A stretch of 64,000 nt of DNA from Monodelphis domestica (GCF_027887165.1 NC_077234.1:193868530-193932529), one strand, 5' to 3'. Shown: positions 11,506 to 23,961, counted from the stretch's first letter. Translations and numbers: made by a program. The notes: generated from the letters alone by a model not told the origin.

Positions 11506-12764
11506 AATTAATTAACCTAGGTCTGATGGGTGCTTGCCAGCCAAATGTGCTTTCTGATGTAATTTTCCAACCATCTACAGCTAGGCTTCATGATTTCACT
11601 GTGTGATTCTGTATACCCCTTACAACTTGTATTTGAACATGTCAGAGAAACTAGGAAAATACAAAGAGACATGAAAATATTTTGAAAATAGTATGAGAAA
11701 TACATATATTAAATATTTAAAAATCAATTAATACATCTGTCATGATAATGAAAATAAATTCTATTTTTACATAAAGTATATACATATATCTTTGTGTATA
11801 TATGTATACCCATAGATATATACATATACACACATGTATATATCAACTTTGTCAGATAATGAACCCAGCACAATTGCATCCCAACTCATTCTGATATTGC
11901 AAACAACTGAGTTTTCTACCTCTTAGTAATATATCCATTAGTATTTGTTCAATGCTAGTAATTGTTCAATGAACTTAATGGCACTTACGTTACTTGAATA
12001 CAGAAAATTTCCAAAATTCATGTAAAATTTAAAAAAAATTCTTCATCAAGATGACAATACAAGAATACCAGCTCGTTAAACTCAAAGCATTTTGAAAAAT
12101 GGGCATAGTGTAAGGTGCTGAATTTTCTGGCACTTAGTGCCGATTTTATTTCCAAGATCTCAGCAAGGTACAGGGGAGTTGCTAAGAGGAGCTGGCAATT
12201 GTGAGACTTATTGAGACTTTGGCTTCACTCACTTTATCTATCTTTCACATTCAGTTCCATATTCTGGAGTCTGCATACAACAGGACTTTGTATCATTGAG
12301 CTGTAAAATCAATAGTTTTATAATGATAAAGAAGCATTGTAGCTCATTGCAGTTGGTGTCAGCTGAAAATCTCTGCCACTGCCAAACTCAGTTTTATGTT
12401 TAACAGGTTGAAAAAGACCATGCAATAGAAGCTTTGAGGAAAATATAGAAATAGAAGCCAAAAAAAATAGCTGTTGCCAAAATTTCCAGCTGAACTCTTT
12501 TACTAAGAATACTTAAATAGTAAATCCAGGGATTTGTTATTTTAAAGACAGCTAATAAAACACAATAATTATAATCCTCATGCCCGTGGCATCACAGATC
12601 CCAGTTACCTTTCAGAAGAAGATATCCTATTTCTTTCTTGGCATGAACCTCCACTTGTAAATCTGAGAAATAGCCCCTGTTGGATAGACTTCTTTAATAG
12701 TAAGTATCCTGGTCACAAAATACCAAACAATTAGTAACACACACACAATTTTTTTTCAGATTTT
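11506..12764. other. Unique AT-rich sequence
   Basis: Nothing assigned. 11770-11845 is rich in TATA/CATA alternations and could form cruciforms. Confidence 0.5.
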
Positions 12765-12925
12765 ATTTTATTTTATTTCCATTTGAATAAGTTTATTTAG
12801 TCAATTTAGAACATTATTCCTTGGTTACAATAATCACATTATTTCCCTCCCTCCCCTCCACCCACTCTTCCCGCAGCTAACGCACAATTTCATTGGGTAT
12901 TACTTGTGTCCTTGATCACACACAA
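12765..12925 (-). mobile_element. L1 3'UTR fragment
   Basis: The reverse complement 'tgatcaaggacacaagtaat...' matches the 3' end of the plus-strand L1 at 38105-38215 almost base for base, including 'tctaaattgactaaataaac'. It is the same subfamily, and only the last 160 bp inserted. Confidence 0.85.
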
Positions 12926-13079
12926 TTTTTTTTATATCAATGATGCCTATAACTTTCCCTTTGAATATTCTCAAAGTTGTTAACAGTTCTAGCTTGGGTT
13001 CTATTGATTTTTGAATCATCTGAGATGGCTCATCCATGGCCAAAACTTCCCTCTAATGATGCTTTGAGAATATTGTACT

Positions 13080-13140
13080 TTATCTATGGTCAATAATAAG
13101 CATGTATTAGTAAAGCACCTACTATGTGCTAGGCACTGTG
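13080..13140 (-). mobile_element. L2 3' end
   Basis: 'gcacctactatgtgctaggc' is the reverse complement of the L2 terminus. Confidence 0.75.
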
Positions 13141-13265
13141 CTATGTCATGCTTAAGCCTACAGCTCCCTGCTGATGAAATCTTTTATTTCCTGGCCCAGT
13201 GGTCCTTCTACAATTCTTGCTACAACTTCATAGGATGGGACAAAATGGGGCGTTCCTTTGTTCAT

Positions 13266-13545
13266 TAACCAAAGGAATGGGTCCATGAGAGCAGTTTGTT
13301 CCACCAGGCCATGAAGGCAGCTGAAGCTAGTTCTGTGGAGTGCTTGGAGCTTGATCAAACATCAAAGACACCGAGGTCATCCACCATGTCTGGGGCTGTC
13401 GCCAGGTGTCCTGACTTTTGTCTTGCCACTGGACTTTGATGACTCTTGAAGAGACAGTAAAACTGAACACTTTGTCAGTTCTGCCTCTCTTCTATCCAGT
13501 TCATGTGCGAGCCCTCTTCAAAAACAAAGAATAAATAACAAAAAC
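13266..13545 (+). mobile_element. RTE-associated repeat unit with CAA-type tail
   Basis: Contains 'ggccatgaaggcagctgaag', 'ggagcttgatcaaacatc', 'gacaccgaggtcatccacc' and 'cttgccactggactttgatg', and ends with 'ccctcttcaaaaacaaag' plus A/C-rich tail. It is homologous to the minus strand of 1030-1275 and to shorter copies at 23785 and 33431-33737. There is no endonuclease or reverse transcriptase sequence next to it, so this copy looks non-autonomous. Confidence 0.65.
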
Positions 13546-14509
13546 TCTTTCTCACCTTAAAGTGGCCTTCAGCTCTTGCTTATATACTATGAGTGTTACC
13601 AGAAAGGAGCCTCAGGATTCAGTTTCACTATAAACAAGGCCAGATTTTTCATCTTAGTTTCCCACTATTGTTAAACAAGGAGCTTCTCTTCCAGGGGTTA
13701 GTGCTTTAACTACTGCTCTACTTACCGTGTTTTTAGAGGCTCATGTTGAATTTTAAAACAGCCTTTAAAACCTCTCACTTGCTTCCCATAACCCTTATTA
13801 TTTATTGTCTTTTTTTTTCCTCCTATGTCCTTTAGGCTGGTTCTATGGTTTCCTAGGTTGGTTTCCTCCTCTCTGCCTATCATCCTTTGGGAAACCTAAG
13901 AGTGAATCATACCAACTACTTAATGTATATTCTTTTGTGATAAAAAAAAATACTTAAACCTGAAACTTGAAAGGAAAGAAAATCCCAAATTTACCATTGA
14001 CTTGGATCTTGAATTCCCATCAGCATATGCTGCCTTTTTCCAGATCTCAAAAGACCTATGTCCCAACACTATTACCATTGCCTCCAAGATCCTCTTCCTA
14101 TGGTCAAGAACTACCCACCAAGAATTTATCTCTGCCCATCTCCATAGCGTTCTGTTTCTCCATCTTTTTAAAGTGGTATCTCAGAGGGAAGTCTTGAGTC
14201 AAGGGTGTCTCTGGGAGAATGTTAGGGCCTGTATCTTCTTACACAGGAATGCTTTTAGATATGCTCATAATTGTATTTGTCAATCTTAAAGACAGGATAA
14301 TTTTAGAAAATCTGCCTAGAGCTGAATGAAATTAAACTGAAGAGCATCTCTGGCTCACTGACCAAGAGATTCCTGATTCCTAGTGAATCAAGTATAAATC
14401 ACAACTGAATTTACAATTATCTGGTGAATTTAGGTTATATAGAAGAATCAGATAATTAAAATCTAAAAAAGTAGATTAGAATATGTGGACTTGGCCTCTG
14501 AGAATAAAA
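13546..14509. other. Unique sequence, nothing recognised
   Basis: No repeat signature. Overlapping open frames at 13967-14289 show no domain. Confidence 0.45.
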
Positions 14510-14562
14510 TTAGTCAGTGCCTAGTGTAGGATAGTTACTCAGTAAATATTTGTTGATTGATT
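14510..14562 (+). mobile_element. L2 3' terminus
   Basis: 'ctcagtaaatatttgttgat' followed by 'tgattt' fits the L2 end. Confidence 0.55.
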
Positions 14563-16044
14563 TTTATTTCTGAACAGGTCTTTTTTTTTTTTATCTTTTC
14601 ATACCACGACAGTGAAGCACCTTGAAAGTGATGCCATAGTATCTGTAACATATACTTTACAGATCCCGATGCCAAATGTCAGAGGCTTAGGGATTGCCAA
14701 TCCCCAGCAAACACTGAAAGGTGAATAATATTGAAAGTCAGGAGGTAATGTCTGCTCTCCTCCTCCTCCTCAGCTCTCCTCCTCTTGGGGGCTTCTTCCT
14801 CCCAATGCATAAGCAAGATTGACTTCCTGAATGAACTTGATAGTAACATTAGCTAAAGAAATCTCCCAGTGCAACAGTAGGATGAAGAGCCCTGCCAATT
14901 AACAGCTTTGGAAAGGTCCCCATTAGCAGTCTGGGAGGGGGAAGCAGGGAGAGGAAAGATTTTCCTCTGCTCCCAGTGGACAGGTCCAAACATCACCCAT
15001 GTCACTGCTGACTATTCTTGGAAACTTTTTTTTAAGGAAAAAAATTATAGCCACTGACTCAACTGATTGGAAGCTTATTGATGTGCATCAGTGCGGTTTC
15101 TTTTGTCATGGAGAAGTTATCAGTAACATTAAGTGCTTTCAAATATTAGACTACATGACCTCTAAGTGTCTTTCCAACTCTAGGACTCTCCAAGGGTTTA
15201 GATGTTCTAGTAGAACATTTCTAGTAGAAATAATGAAATAAACTTTGACTTCAGGTAGTGCTAATGGCACTTATCAATGTTAACAATGAACAATTCTCTG
15301 GAACCTGTTTCAGTGCTCCTAAGCAGTTTTTTGGTCCTTTGAAAGAAAAGCCCATGGTCACTGCTTTCTGCCCCCACTGATTTCCCCCCTTGTCAGAATT
15401 CTTGGGTCCCTTGTTTCAATTGCTGCCACCAAATGGAAGTCCACAAGGGGGTGCTCTTGCCTCTTCTATCCCTTGATTTTTTTTTTTAATATGAGATTTT
15501 TATTACAACCTCCTCCTTAAAAATCTGTTATTCAAGCACACAAAAAAGCCAACTTGACTACAAATAATGAGATATTCAGGGTGGAGAAATTGAATTTAAA
15601 AAGTCTCAAGTACAGTTTTCTTGACTCATGGATTTAGGAAATCCTATTTTACCTATGCCATATCTAATTGGGTATTCTGTTCAGCCTTGTTATTTTTGGG
15701 GTGGTGGTGGTGGTGGTGGAGATCTGACTGATCTACTCTGTAGGGATGTGCTCCTTGCCTTTGTTTTTATCAGTGAATCATTCTATCACCTTCTTTTGTA
15801 ATTTCTCAATTTATAAGCTTTGTGTGCTTTACCATTTTGCTTCTTTTCTCTAGTCTTGGATCCTTTCTTCTTCCATTCTTTCCAGATTTCTGCTGTCTTT
15901 GTCCTTGGACCAATGGGTAGTTTCAGCTCCTCCTTATTCAGCACAGGTTTATACCATCATTCCATCTCCAGCCGATAGGTGTCATGCAGTAGAGTTTTAC
16001 ATGTCATCTTGTAACATAATAGCTTTTACAGAAATCTGGTCACA
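14563..16044. other. Unique sequence with short simple repeats
   Basis: A (CTC)n stretch lies at 14757-14772 and a (GGT)n stretch at 15699-15720. Otherwise nothing recognised. Confidence 0.45.
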
Positions 16045-16250
16045 ATTAAGTGGGAAACCATATGATACAATGGAAAGAACCCTGAATCTGGAGTTGGGAG
16101 ACATGAGTTCAAATCCTAACTCTTCCATTTACTATCAGTGTGACTTTAGGCTAAAAGCTTTGATTGGTGTCTCTAGAACTGTACAATTATGTGCAAAAAG
16201 AGGTTTGGACTAAATGACCTATACCATTCCTTCCAACTACAATCTTATGG
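16045..16250 (+). mobile_element. MIR-type SINE
   Basis: 'gagttcaaatcctaactctt', 'cagtgtgactttaggc' and 'gactaaatgacctataccat' occur in MIR order. Confidence 0.75.
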
Positions 16251-17689
16251 AAATTTTAGGAGGGATGTGGAGACATAATTTAATATGATCTTTGACTTCA
16301 GTGAGGGTGTTGAGTCTTATAATGCTATAGGGGAAGAGTCAGAAAGTGGTGTAAACATTAAAGAATGACTTTTCTCTATTGGTAAAGATAAGTATCAGAT
16401 GGGTAGCATATCTCTTTCCAGGTAATATAGTTTTGGTTTTATCCCACTAACAAGGAAGGCAAGATAGGAGTTACTGATCATATGGAGAAAGTCTTCTTGC
16501 CCTATACAAATCCAAAGTAAAGACTAGGAAATATTTTAGCAAGAAATAAGTGCCTTTAAAATCCATTTTCTCTGAAGGAAGTACACAGCTTGCTTAGCTT
16601 GTGTATTCTTTTCCTACTGCAATGATCAATTTGATTCTTTTATCTGTTTGCTACTGTAGGCGGCTACTGAAAATGGAAGCAATGCATATCTTAATCTCTT
16701 TATGTTCTAATAACACTGCTTTTCTGGCCACCCATTCAATCAAGTCTCCCCCTACTGCATTTCACACATGGATTAACTCAATCATGCAAATTAAGTCAAG
16801 CCTAAAAGAAATCAGGCTGTGGGCAAATAAGAAACATTTTTTTTTAATTGAAAATATGGCTCACAGTAGTGACCCTTCTTCAGAATACCATTGCTCATAG
16901 CTCTCAGATGCATCATTTCTATGAGTAGTTAGTGTTGGTGAAAATATTGTGGTCTTGTTAAAAAAAAAACTCTTGAGATCTAAGAGATAGAGGGTTTCCC
17001 CCACCCCATGCCCCATTTTGAAAGAAAGGTTTATTAGGGACCTGAAATTGACATAACTTATTTTGGGAGATGATGAGTATATGTATAAGCTTAAAAAAAA
17101 TTTTTTTTAAGAGCCCATTGAGACTACAGGAGCAAGACATTTCAAAACAGGCTAGTCTAAACCCTTTGTTTGTCCTTAGTGGGAAAATTTCCAGTTTGAT
17201 TTAGTCTGTGTGGACAAATAAGGAACCTCTAAGGGAAAAATTAGTATAATTTCTTACTTGCCAACCAAATCTCTCTGAGGACAACTGGATCTGCACATTT
17301 ATGATAGTTCAATTTCAGACCTCCTTTAGCTAAGAAATTTAGGCAAGGGAAGAAATATACATATAAGGGTTCTTCATAACAGTGACTGAATTAGAAAAAA
17401 TCTCAGGATAAGCATCATCCATAGTCCTCTCTTTTAAGTTTAGCCCCTATGTAAATGATTGATTTCCTCAATATTTCTGCACCAACCAGAATCCATACAA
17501 AATTCACTACTTCCCTTTCTCCAGGACAGCTCTTCTGTTTAGTTTTAGAGCCGACTTTATAAATTTTAGAGCTCAGAGGGACCTAGTTTATATGCAAAAG
17601 AATTACTGGATCATGTTCACCAATTAGATTTTTACCCCTTTGCTTAAAATCTTAAAAGTTCTCTATTTCCTACTTACTGGATTAGCTAG
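16251..17689. other. Unique sequence, nothing recognised
   Basis: AT-rich. A near-palindromic A/T run lies at 17091-17110. No coding signal. Confidence 0.45.
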
Positions 17690-17900
17690 GGGACTGTAGG
17701 GCTTGGAATCATGAAGAACTGAGTTCAAACCTTGCCTTAAACACTAGCTACCAGACCCTGGGAAAGTCATTTAATCTGTATTTGTTTCGGTTTCATCATC
17801 TTTAAAATGGAGAGTGATAGTCCCTATCTTTCAGAATCAAATCAGATAATACATGTACAGTGCTTGGCACATCATAAATATTTAATAAATGTATGTTTCC
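17690..17900 (+). mobile_element. MIR-type SINE
   Basis: Head-side 'gaactgagttcaaaccttgc', core 'accctgggaaagtcatttaa', then 'tcatctttaaaatggagagt' and 'gtacagtgcttggcacatca'. Confidence 0.72.
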
Positions 17901-18250
17901 TTCTTCCTTTCTATTGACCAAAGCCTAAAACCCATAGCTGGATATTAAAAGATCATCGCAATCTGATATTGTTGTATATTTCCAACCTCACTTCATATTA
18001 TTTTCCACTAAATCGTTTATATTCCATCCAAACTGAACTACTTTCCCCATTACCACTATCTCTTCCCCCATGCACATGTCCTATACTTTCCTACCTCTGG
18101 TGCTTTTGCTCATACTCTTTCGTTTACTTTTCCCACATTTTTGACTGTTAAAATCCTTCTCCAAAGTCTGGTTTAGGAATCATCTGGTCCATGGAGACTT
18201 TTTTGATTATCACAGCCATACATGATCTTTCCTTCCTCAGACCTCATTTT
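17901..18250 (+). mobile_element. L2 ORF2 end, decayed
   Basis: 'ccatccaaactgaactactt' and 'cctctggtgcttttgctcat' match the segment of L2 shortly before its 3' end. The RTE-tailed SINE at 18252 interrupts it. Confidence 0.6.
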
Positions 18251-18251
18251 G

Positions 18252-18500
18252 TGATTGTTCAGTCGTGTTCAATTCTTTGTGACTCTATGGACTGTAGAAC
18301 TCCAGCGCTGCCCGTGAAGTTTTCTTGGCAAAGACAGTTGGAGTGGTTTGCCATTTCCTTCTCCAATGGATCAAGTTAAACAGAGGTTAAGGGATTTGTC
18401 CAGGGTCAGACAACTGGTGTGTGCCTGAGGTCAGATTTGAACCCAGATCTTCCTGACTCTAGGCACCATATTCTACCCAATGAGCCACCCAGCTGTCTCC
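18252..18500 (-). mobile_element. RTE-tailed tRNA-SINE with extended BovB-like tail
   Basis: The head is 'gagccacccagctgtc' at the right end and the RTE tail starts 'ttgttcagtcgtgttcaatt'. Unlike the other RTE-tailed copies it carries an extra 'ctatggactgtagaactcc' block, which resembles the longer 3' end of BovB. Confidence 0.85.
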
Positions 18501-18584
18501 AAGACTTCACCTAGACCCTGTCATATGCATTGAAGGTCTATATATTTTTTTTCATTATGGTTCTATGTATATAGATTTTATACT

Positions 18585-18850
18585 CTCAACTACATCAGCT
18601 AGGTGGAACATTGTATAAAGAGTATCATAGGACCTGGACTCAGGGAAATCTGAGATCAACTTCTTCCATAAATACACTCTGTGACCCTAGACAAGTCATT
18701 TAATAACTTTTAATTGCCTCAGATGCCTAATCTGTGAAATGGGCATGATAATAGCAGGTTGTTGTAAGCATCTGATGGGATAATATTTACAAAATAATTT
18801 GTAAACCTTAAAGTGCTATGGAAGTGCTAGCTTTTATTATAATTATCTTA
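18585..18850 (+). mobile_element. MIR-type SINE, long form
   Basis: 'ctgtgaccctagacaagtca', 'aatctgtgaaatgggcatga' and the 3' end 'gtaaaccttaaagtgctatg' are all present in order. Confidence 0.75.
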
Positions 18851-18915
18851 ATCTTTTCAATTGCCTAGCATAGTACTCTGCATAACAGATACATAAATGT
18901 CTGTTGAATTGAATT
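18851..18915 (+). mobile_element. L2 3' terminus
   Basis: 'ttgcctagcatagtactctg' and 'aaatgtctgttgaattgaat' match the L2 end. Confidence 0.6.
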
Positions 18916-19008
18916 GACATGTGAAAATATGATCCTGACCAACAGCACAAGTTGGAATGTCAAGGTTCTGACTCTGATTTTGCAAAAGGAACCTCAGTCC
19001 CTTGACAC

Positions 19009-19200
19009 ATGGAAATCCTTGGATTTGGAATTCAAGGACCTGGATTCAAAACCTGACACTGCTTCCTACTTACTACCAGTGTGACCTTGAGCAAGTTACT
19101 TTCTGGGCCCCGGTTTTCTTCATTTCTAAAATAAAGAAGTTGGACTATAAGGCTTTTTAAAAGTCTTTTCAAGATCCAAATCTATGTTCCTATGATCCCA
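19009..19200 (+). mobile_element. MIR-type SINE
   Basis: 'cctggattcaaaacctgaca', 'cagtgtgaccttgagcaagt' and 'gttggactataaggc' are in MIR order. Confidence 0.75.
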
Positions 19201-21033
19201 GTATGGCTCCTAAATTTCCTTACCCTATACTCCGGCATGCTGTCCCCTCAGCACTCCAGAAGCTTGAATAATATGAAAAAAAAAGTGATATACCTATGGA
19301 TGTTTCTACAATTTTTTGTTGGGAAATATGTATAATCTTACATTTTTTTTACTGCATCTGCTTTAGGATTGCTGCCTTTCGTGAAGAAGGCTATAGCTTA
19401 AAATTCTCAAATGTCATCCATTTTGGTCTTTAAATAGATTCACGTGCCACTGACCATTACAGTAGCCTGGCATAAAGCTTCCACATCCTTCTCTCCTATT
19501 AGGTGATTGGCAGCATCCTTTCCCATTCAAAATTAGAGAAAATACCAAAACACAGCAGTAATCTCACTTCTAGGGTCTTGTTGAAACTCTAGACACATAT
19601 ATTTGACAGATACAACAGAGATTAATGAGCCATGACCAGAAGTTTGATTTTTCTGTCAAGTGCTCCCATCCGTTTTTAATAAACAGAAGAACAACATAAA
19701 CTCCAATGCCTGCTCTCTACTGTTTAAAATGGAGCAGGTTGCTCATGGTACCATGTGTGTTGTGCTGAGTTATGATTCTGAACTCCTGACAAATGTTTTG
19801 ATGAGGCCCCTTTGTAGGCTACTCTGGTGATTGGCTTTGCTCCCCAAGTTTTGTTTCTTTGAGTCTTTTCAGTGTGGACTGCTCAGTGTTTTACCAGTGG
19901 AAACTGTCAACTGTAATATGGCATTTACGACGAAATGACTTCAATTGAGTGTCATGGGTGCATTATATGCTGTGTAAAAATGCCAAAATACCCACTGTTT
20001 GTCTTTTAAAGCATGCTGTGCTCCCCCCTCCCCTCAGAACGTAAGCTTTCCTCTTTTCCCGCAAGCGCCACAAGTTAAGCCAAATTATAGAGAAACTTAA
20101 AAAGAGCAGATGGCAAGAATCAGGTACTATTCATGCCGCAGCATCTGAACATCATGGCATTCTTTCCATATTTTGACTTGACTGAAGCTTGTTTCAAAGA
20201 AACGTCCCTCCTTGAAAAAAAAATTAATTTGCTTTGTCCCATAATCACTGTGAGAAAAATAAAGAGAAGAGATTCTCCATATCATGAAAACAAGCATGAG
20301 CAAAAGAATTACTTAAAAAAATTCTCTTTTGACCTGCAAAACAAGTGACAATTGAATAAGGTCTACTTTTTGCTCCTCCATTCCCTGAGAAAGTTGCCCG
20401 AGAAAAAGGAGGCTGCCTTAAACCAGACTGACCACAGGATGTCACTAGTGCTCCATGCGAATTCTGCTCAAAGGGCATTTACCTGGTAATACAAAACTTA
20501 ATTCTTAAAGAAGAAAGGTCAGAGAACATACATACACTCACCCGTATCAATTCAAGTAAAAGCGAGTCTAGAGCAGAAGGCACCCTCAGTTTCATAATGT
20601 AAAAGAACAGCATCCCTTAAAATGAAGTTGTCCTTGAGGACAAGTCGCCGCCTACAAGTGAAGCTGCCACTAAACTTAACAGACCGGGGCTGCTATTTAA
20701 TTGCCCTTGAAAAGAAGTCACCCTGAAGTGGAATTAGCAACCAATACCCAATCTTTTTTTTTCCTTTTTAATTTTCAGTCAAAGCTTCCTGTGCAAATAA
20801 TGTGGTACCCAATGTTTTATAAAATTGCTCCAAGCTCAAGCACCATTTTAACTGATCCAGAAACCATTGGAAAATAGAGCAAAACTAAGAAAGATGCAAC
20901 TTAGAAAAGGCAATAATTAAGCTTTTCCCTTATTCCAAGAAAAGATGTTTGAATGGAATATGTAAATAATTAGCTCTATTATATTACAGACTGGCTGGGA
21001 AAATATCATCCTTGCCTGATGACTATTTAGAAT
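19201..21033. other. Repeat-free unique block
   Basis: About 1.8 kb without any repeat I can recognise. Open frames at 20133-20478 lack domains. 19850-20010 and 20040-20110 have a higher-complexity composition than the surroundings. Confidence 0.5.
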
Positions 21034-21306
21034 AGGTAAGAATGTTGTTTTTGTTGTTTGGTCATTTCAGTCATGTCCAGATCTTTGTGCCCTAATATGA
21101 GGACTTCTTGGCAAAAATCCTGGAGTTGTGTGCTGTATCCTTCTCCAGTTGATTTTATAGATGAAGAAATGAGGTAAATAGGGTTAAGTGACTTGCCCAG
21201 TTTCATCTAGCTGGTAAGTGCCTGATGCCAAATTTGAACTCAGATCCCCCTAATTCCAAGCCTGGTGTTCTACTCACTGTACCATCTAGCTGTCCCAGGT
21301 AAGAAT
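21034..21306 (-). mobile_element. RTE-tailed tRNA-SINE with 10-bp target duplication
   Basis: SINE at 21044-21296. Left: 'ttgtttggtcatttcagtca'. Right: 'accatctagctgtccc'. AGGTAAGAAT is repeated exactly at 21034-21043 and 21297-21306. Confidence 0.92.
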
Positions 21307-21324
21307 AACAACTCATCAAAAACA

Positions 21325-21560
21325 TTTTGTACATTTTTTTTTACCAATTACATGTAATAACACATTTCCACTCAAGTTTTCCCAAGTGGTATGATTGAAA
21401 TTATCTCCTTCTGTCCCTTTCCTTCTTCCTCCCAGTGCTGGCAGGTGACTTGATCTGGGTTATTGATATATTATTATGCAAAACATTTCCATATTGTTCA
21501 CTGACTTTTTTGTACATTATTTTTATTTTTACCAAAAATGTTTCAGCAGAAAAGCAGAGG
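21325..21560 (-). mobile_element. L1 3'UTR fragment
   Basis: 'ttttaccaattacatgtaat', 'acttgatctgggttattgat' and 'atgcaaaacatttccatatt' are characteristic of marsupial L1 3'UTR read in reverse. Confidence 0.7.
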
Positions 21561-22760
21561 AACACGAGTATCTTGAGATTATGGAAGAGAAGCACTAACT
21601 GTGATCTCTCCAAATTTTCTATGGCCATACATTTAGGGTAGGACAGGATCTTAGAGGTCATTTAATGTGATGCTCTGATTTAATAGAGAGGGAAACAGAA
21701 TCAGAAAAGTAAAATTACTTACTTGCCCTAAGTCATTTCATAATACTCATATATAATTTCATTACTATTTCTTTTTTCCCACAAAAGAAAAGTCTTTATT
21801 ATTTTTTAATTAGCTATGCTATGAATTCATAGAGTGTTCTAACAGCTCAGTCTTCTTGCCACTGATTCTTCCAAAATGTGTTTCTCTGGGTAGGGCAGAC
21901 GGATACTCCATTGAACCTAGGTGCTTTTTAGATTAGCCATCATCCTTTGCAGACTTTAGGAAGCTATCTCTGCTCTTATGATGTTTAATATGCTTTTTGT
22001 TAACAGCAATGCCCAGAGCACATTGAGTAATATCATAGACACTTCCAGTTTTATCATGGTAATAAATTCTGAGGCATTCCTTTCCAAACTGTACATATAC
22101 CTGTAATATTTGCAATATCACCCTTATAGATTTGAAAATATACAGTCAAGAAGGCAAACCCATAATTACAAAGGGAACTAGAATGCACTGTATTCCTCTC
22201 CTCTCATTTTGTTTTAGTCATTTTGGTAAATCACTAGAAGATGGTGGCAATGACCAAAATGTCCATTTATATTTCCTTTAAAATGTGGAAAAAAATTAAC
22301 ATCTTAGGAGTTTGTAGAGGTTTTCACCTGTTTTTCTAAGAAATTATAAGAAAAAACCCATCAGAGGCAAATAGGGACTTTTGAGATCCAAATTTCAGCG
22401 TTGAGGCATATGCCTTGATGTGAAGTACTTGGTGCCTGGGTGAAACTTGCCAGCTTCCTTCCCAGCCAAGATCAAATTGAACCCATGAATGCTTGAGTTG
22501 GCTTAGGTTATCAAGGTTTTGCATCTATGGTGTTTCGTTTTTATTTTAGAACTTAAGTGATCCAGCCAAATCACATTCATTGAGTTCATCATGTTACTGT
22601 TCATTTTTGCTTGTGACATTCCTCAATTTCTTTTGATTTTTAACTAAGGACTCTAGGGCCTTCTCTTTATTTCCACATAGCTTCAGGATCTAATTGTCTT
22701 TTAGTTCAGACATGGATCAGAGGAACAATATGAATGTTTGGCCAATTGTTCATTGTTGTT
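21561..22760. other. Mostly unique; MIR-like scrap at about 21630-21740
   Basis: 'cttagaggtcatttaatgtg' followed by 'gagggaaacagaatcag' resembles MIR. The remainder shows nothing recognisable. Confidence 0.4.
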
Positions 22761-22865
22761 GTTTTTTTAACCTTTGCCTTCTGTCTTAGAATCAATACTG
22801 AGCTCCAGTTCCAAGGCAGAAGAGCAGTAAGGTCTAGGCAATTGAAGTTAAGTGACTTTGGCCAA
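22761..22865 (-). mobile_element. MAR1-type SINE, 3' half only
   Basis: 'ctgtcttagaatcaatactg' and 'ccaaggcagaagagcagtaa' are present. The tRNA-like head is missing. Confidence 0.75.
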
Positions 22866-23069
22866 TCTTTCCAAGCCTGAATTCTATTTGCTCACTTTCT
22901 CTGACCTCATCTGTTACTCTTTGTCAATTATTCCATTATCTCCTGTGCACACACATTCAGGAGGAATGTTTTCTAATGTTTTCAAGAATCATCACTGATG
23001 GGATATACTTTTCACTACTATTTTTATGTCTTTTCCCTTTTATTTGGGCGAGTATTGCCTCTTCTGGAA

Positions 23070-23245
23070 TTTTTTAAGTCCTTACTTTCTGTCTTCATAT
23101 CAGTTCTAAGACAGAAGAGTGGTAAGGACTAGGCAATTGGATTAAGTGACTTGCCTAAGATCACATAACCGATGAATAGTGGAGTAAAGCTTAGATCCCA
23201 GGTGTCTTAACTCCTAGTCCAGTGTACTTTCATACTACCTCATAT
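23070..23245 (-). mobile_element. MAR1-type SINE, diverged
   Basis: Tail-side 'taagacagaagagtggtaag' and core 'gacttgcctaagatcacata' are clear. The head end is degraded. Confidence 0.75.
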
Positions 23246-23254
23246 GATAGTCTG

Positions 23255-23510
23255 ACCTTAGTAATGCTACTCCTGCTTCTGTTGTTTACTACCTGTGTGA
23301 TCTTGGACAAACAATTTAGCCTCTCCCTGGGAGTCTGTAAAATGAGAGAAAGGATCAGGTCGATTTTAACATCCCATCCAGCTCTCAGTCTAGGACCTTA
23401 AAATCCTAGACACTTACATAGTATTTTAAGGTTTGCAAAGTGCTTGCTAAGCATCATCTTGTCTGAACCTCATAATAACCTTAGGAAGGTGGGTACAAAT
23501 ACATAAACTA
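23255..23510 (+). mobile_element. MIR pair (plus copy, then reverse 3' fragment)
   Basis: 23255-23405 has 'ctacctgtgtgatcttggac' and 'ctgtaaaatgagagaaagga' on plus. 23413-23510 has 'aaggtttgcaaagtgcttgc', which is the reverse strand of a MIR 3' end. Confidence 0.6.
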
Positions 23511-23784
23511 GTTGGTGGTAATTCTCATCACCAAAGCATCTGTGGTTTTACCAAAGGATTTTCTATGGGTTTCCTTTAAACATCAACTTCCATTCAACTC
23601 CAAGGTACATCTAGATTATATAGGGCAGATATGAGAAACGCTTGATATCAATGAGTACTCATGTCTTCAGAGAAATAAAGAGAATAAAGGAACCCAAGTC
23701 AAGTGGAATCAGGGAAAATTTCAGAGTGAAGATGATTTTGAAACTAAATTAAATTAAATTTTCAAACACTAGCATTTGTTGTCA

Positions 23785-23880
23785 TCCCAAGTCATAGTAC
23801 TGACTTTGTTTTGCCACTGGTCTTTGGTGATTCTGGAAAGGAGAGTGAGGTTGACAATTTTTGACCAATTTTTGAGCAAA
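23785..23880 (+). mobile_element. RTE-associated repeat unit, partial
   Basis: 'tgactttgttttgccactgg', 'tgattctggaaaggagagtg' and 'aggttgacaattttt' match the unit at 13405-13475. Confidence 0.6.
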
Positions 23881-23940
23881 CCAATACACAGTATTGATTC
23901 TAAGACAGAAGGTAAGGGTTGGGCTTTTTTTTTTTTAAAG
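23881..23940 (+). mobile_element. MAR1-type SINE tail joined to the RTE-associated unit
   Basis: 'ccaatacacagtattgattc' and 'taagacagaaggtaagggtt' are the terminal 50 bp of the MAR1-type SINE, without head or core. Confidence 0.8.
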
Positions 23941-23961
23941 GATGAACAACAGAAAATGCAT

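Noticed and set aside
21501..21660. Short frames on both strands near 21435-21661
   Set aside because: They overlap an L1 3'UTR fragment and show no domain.
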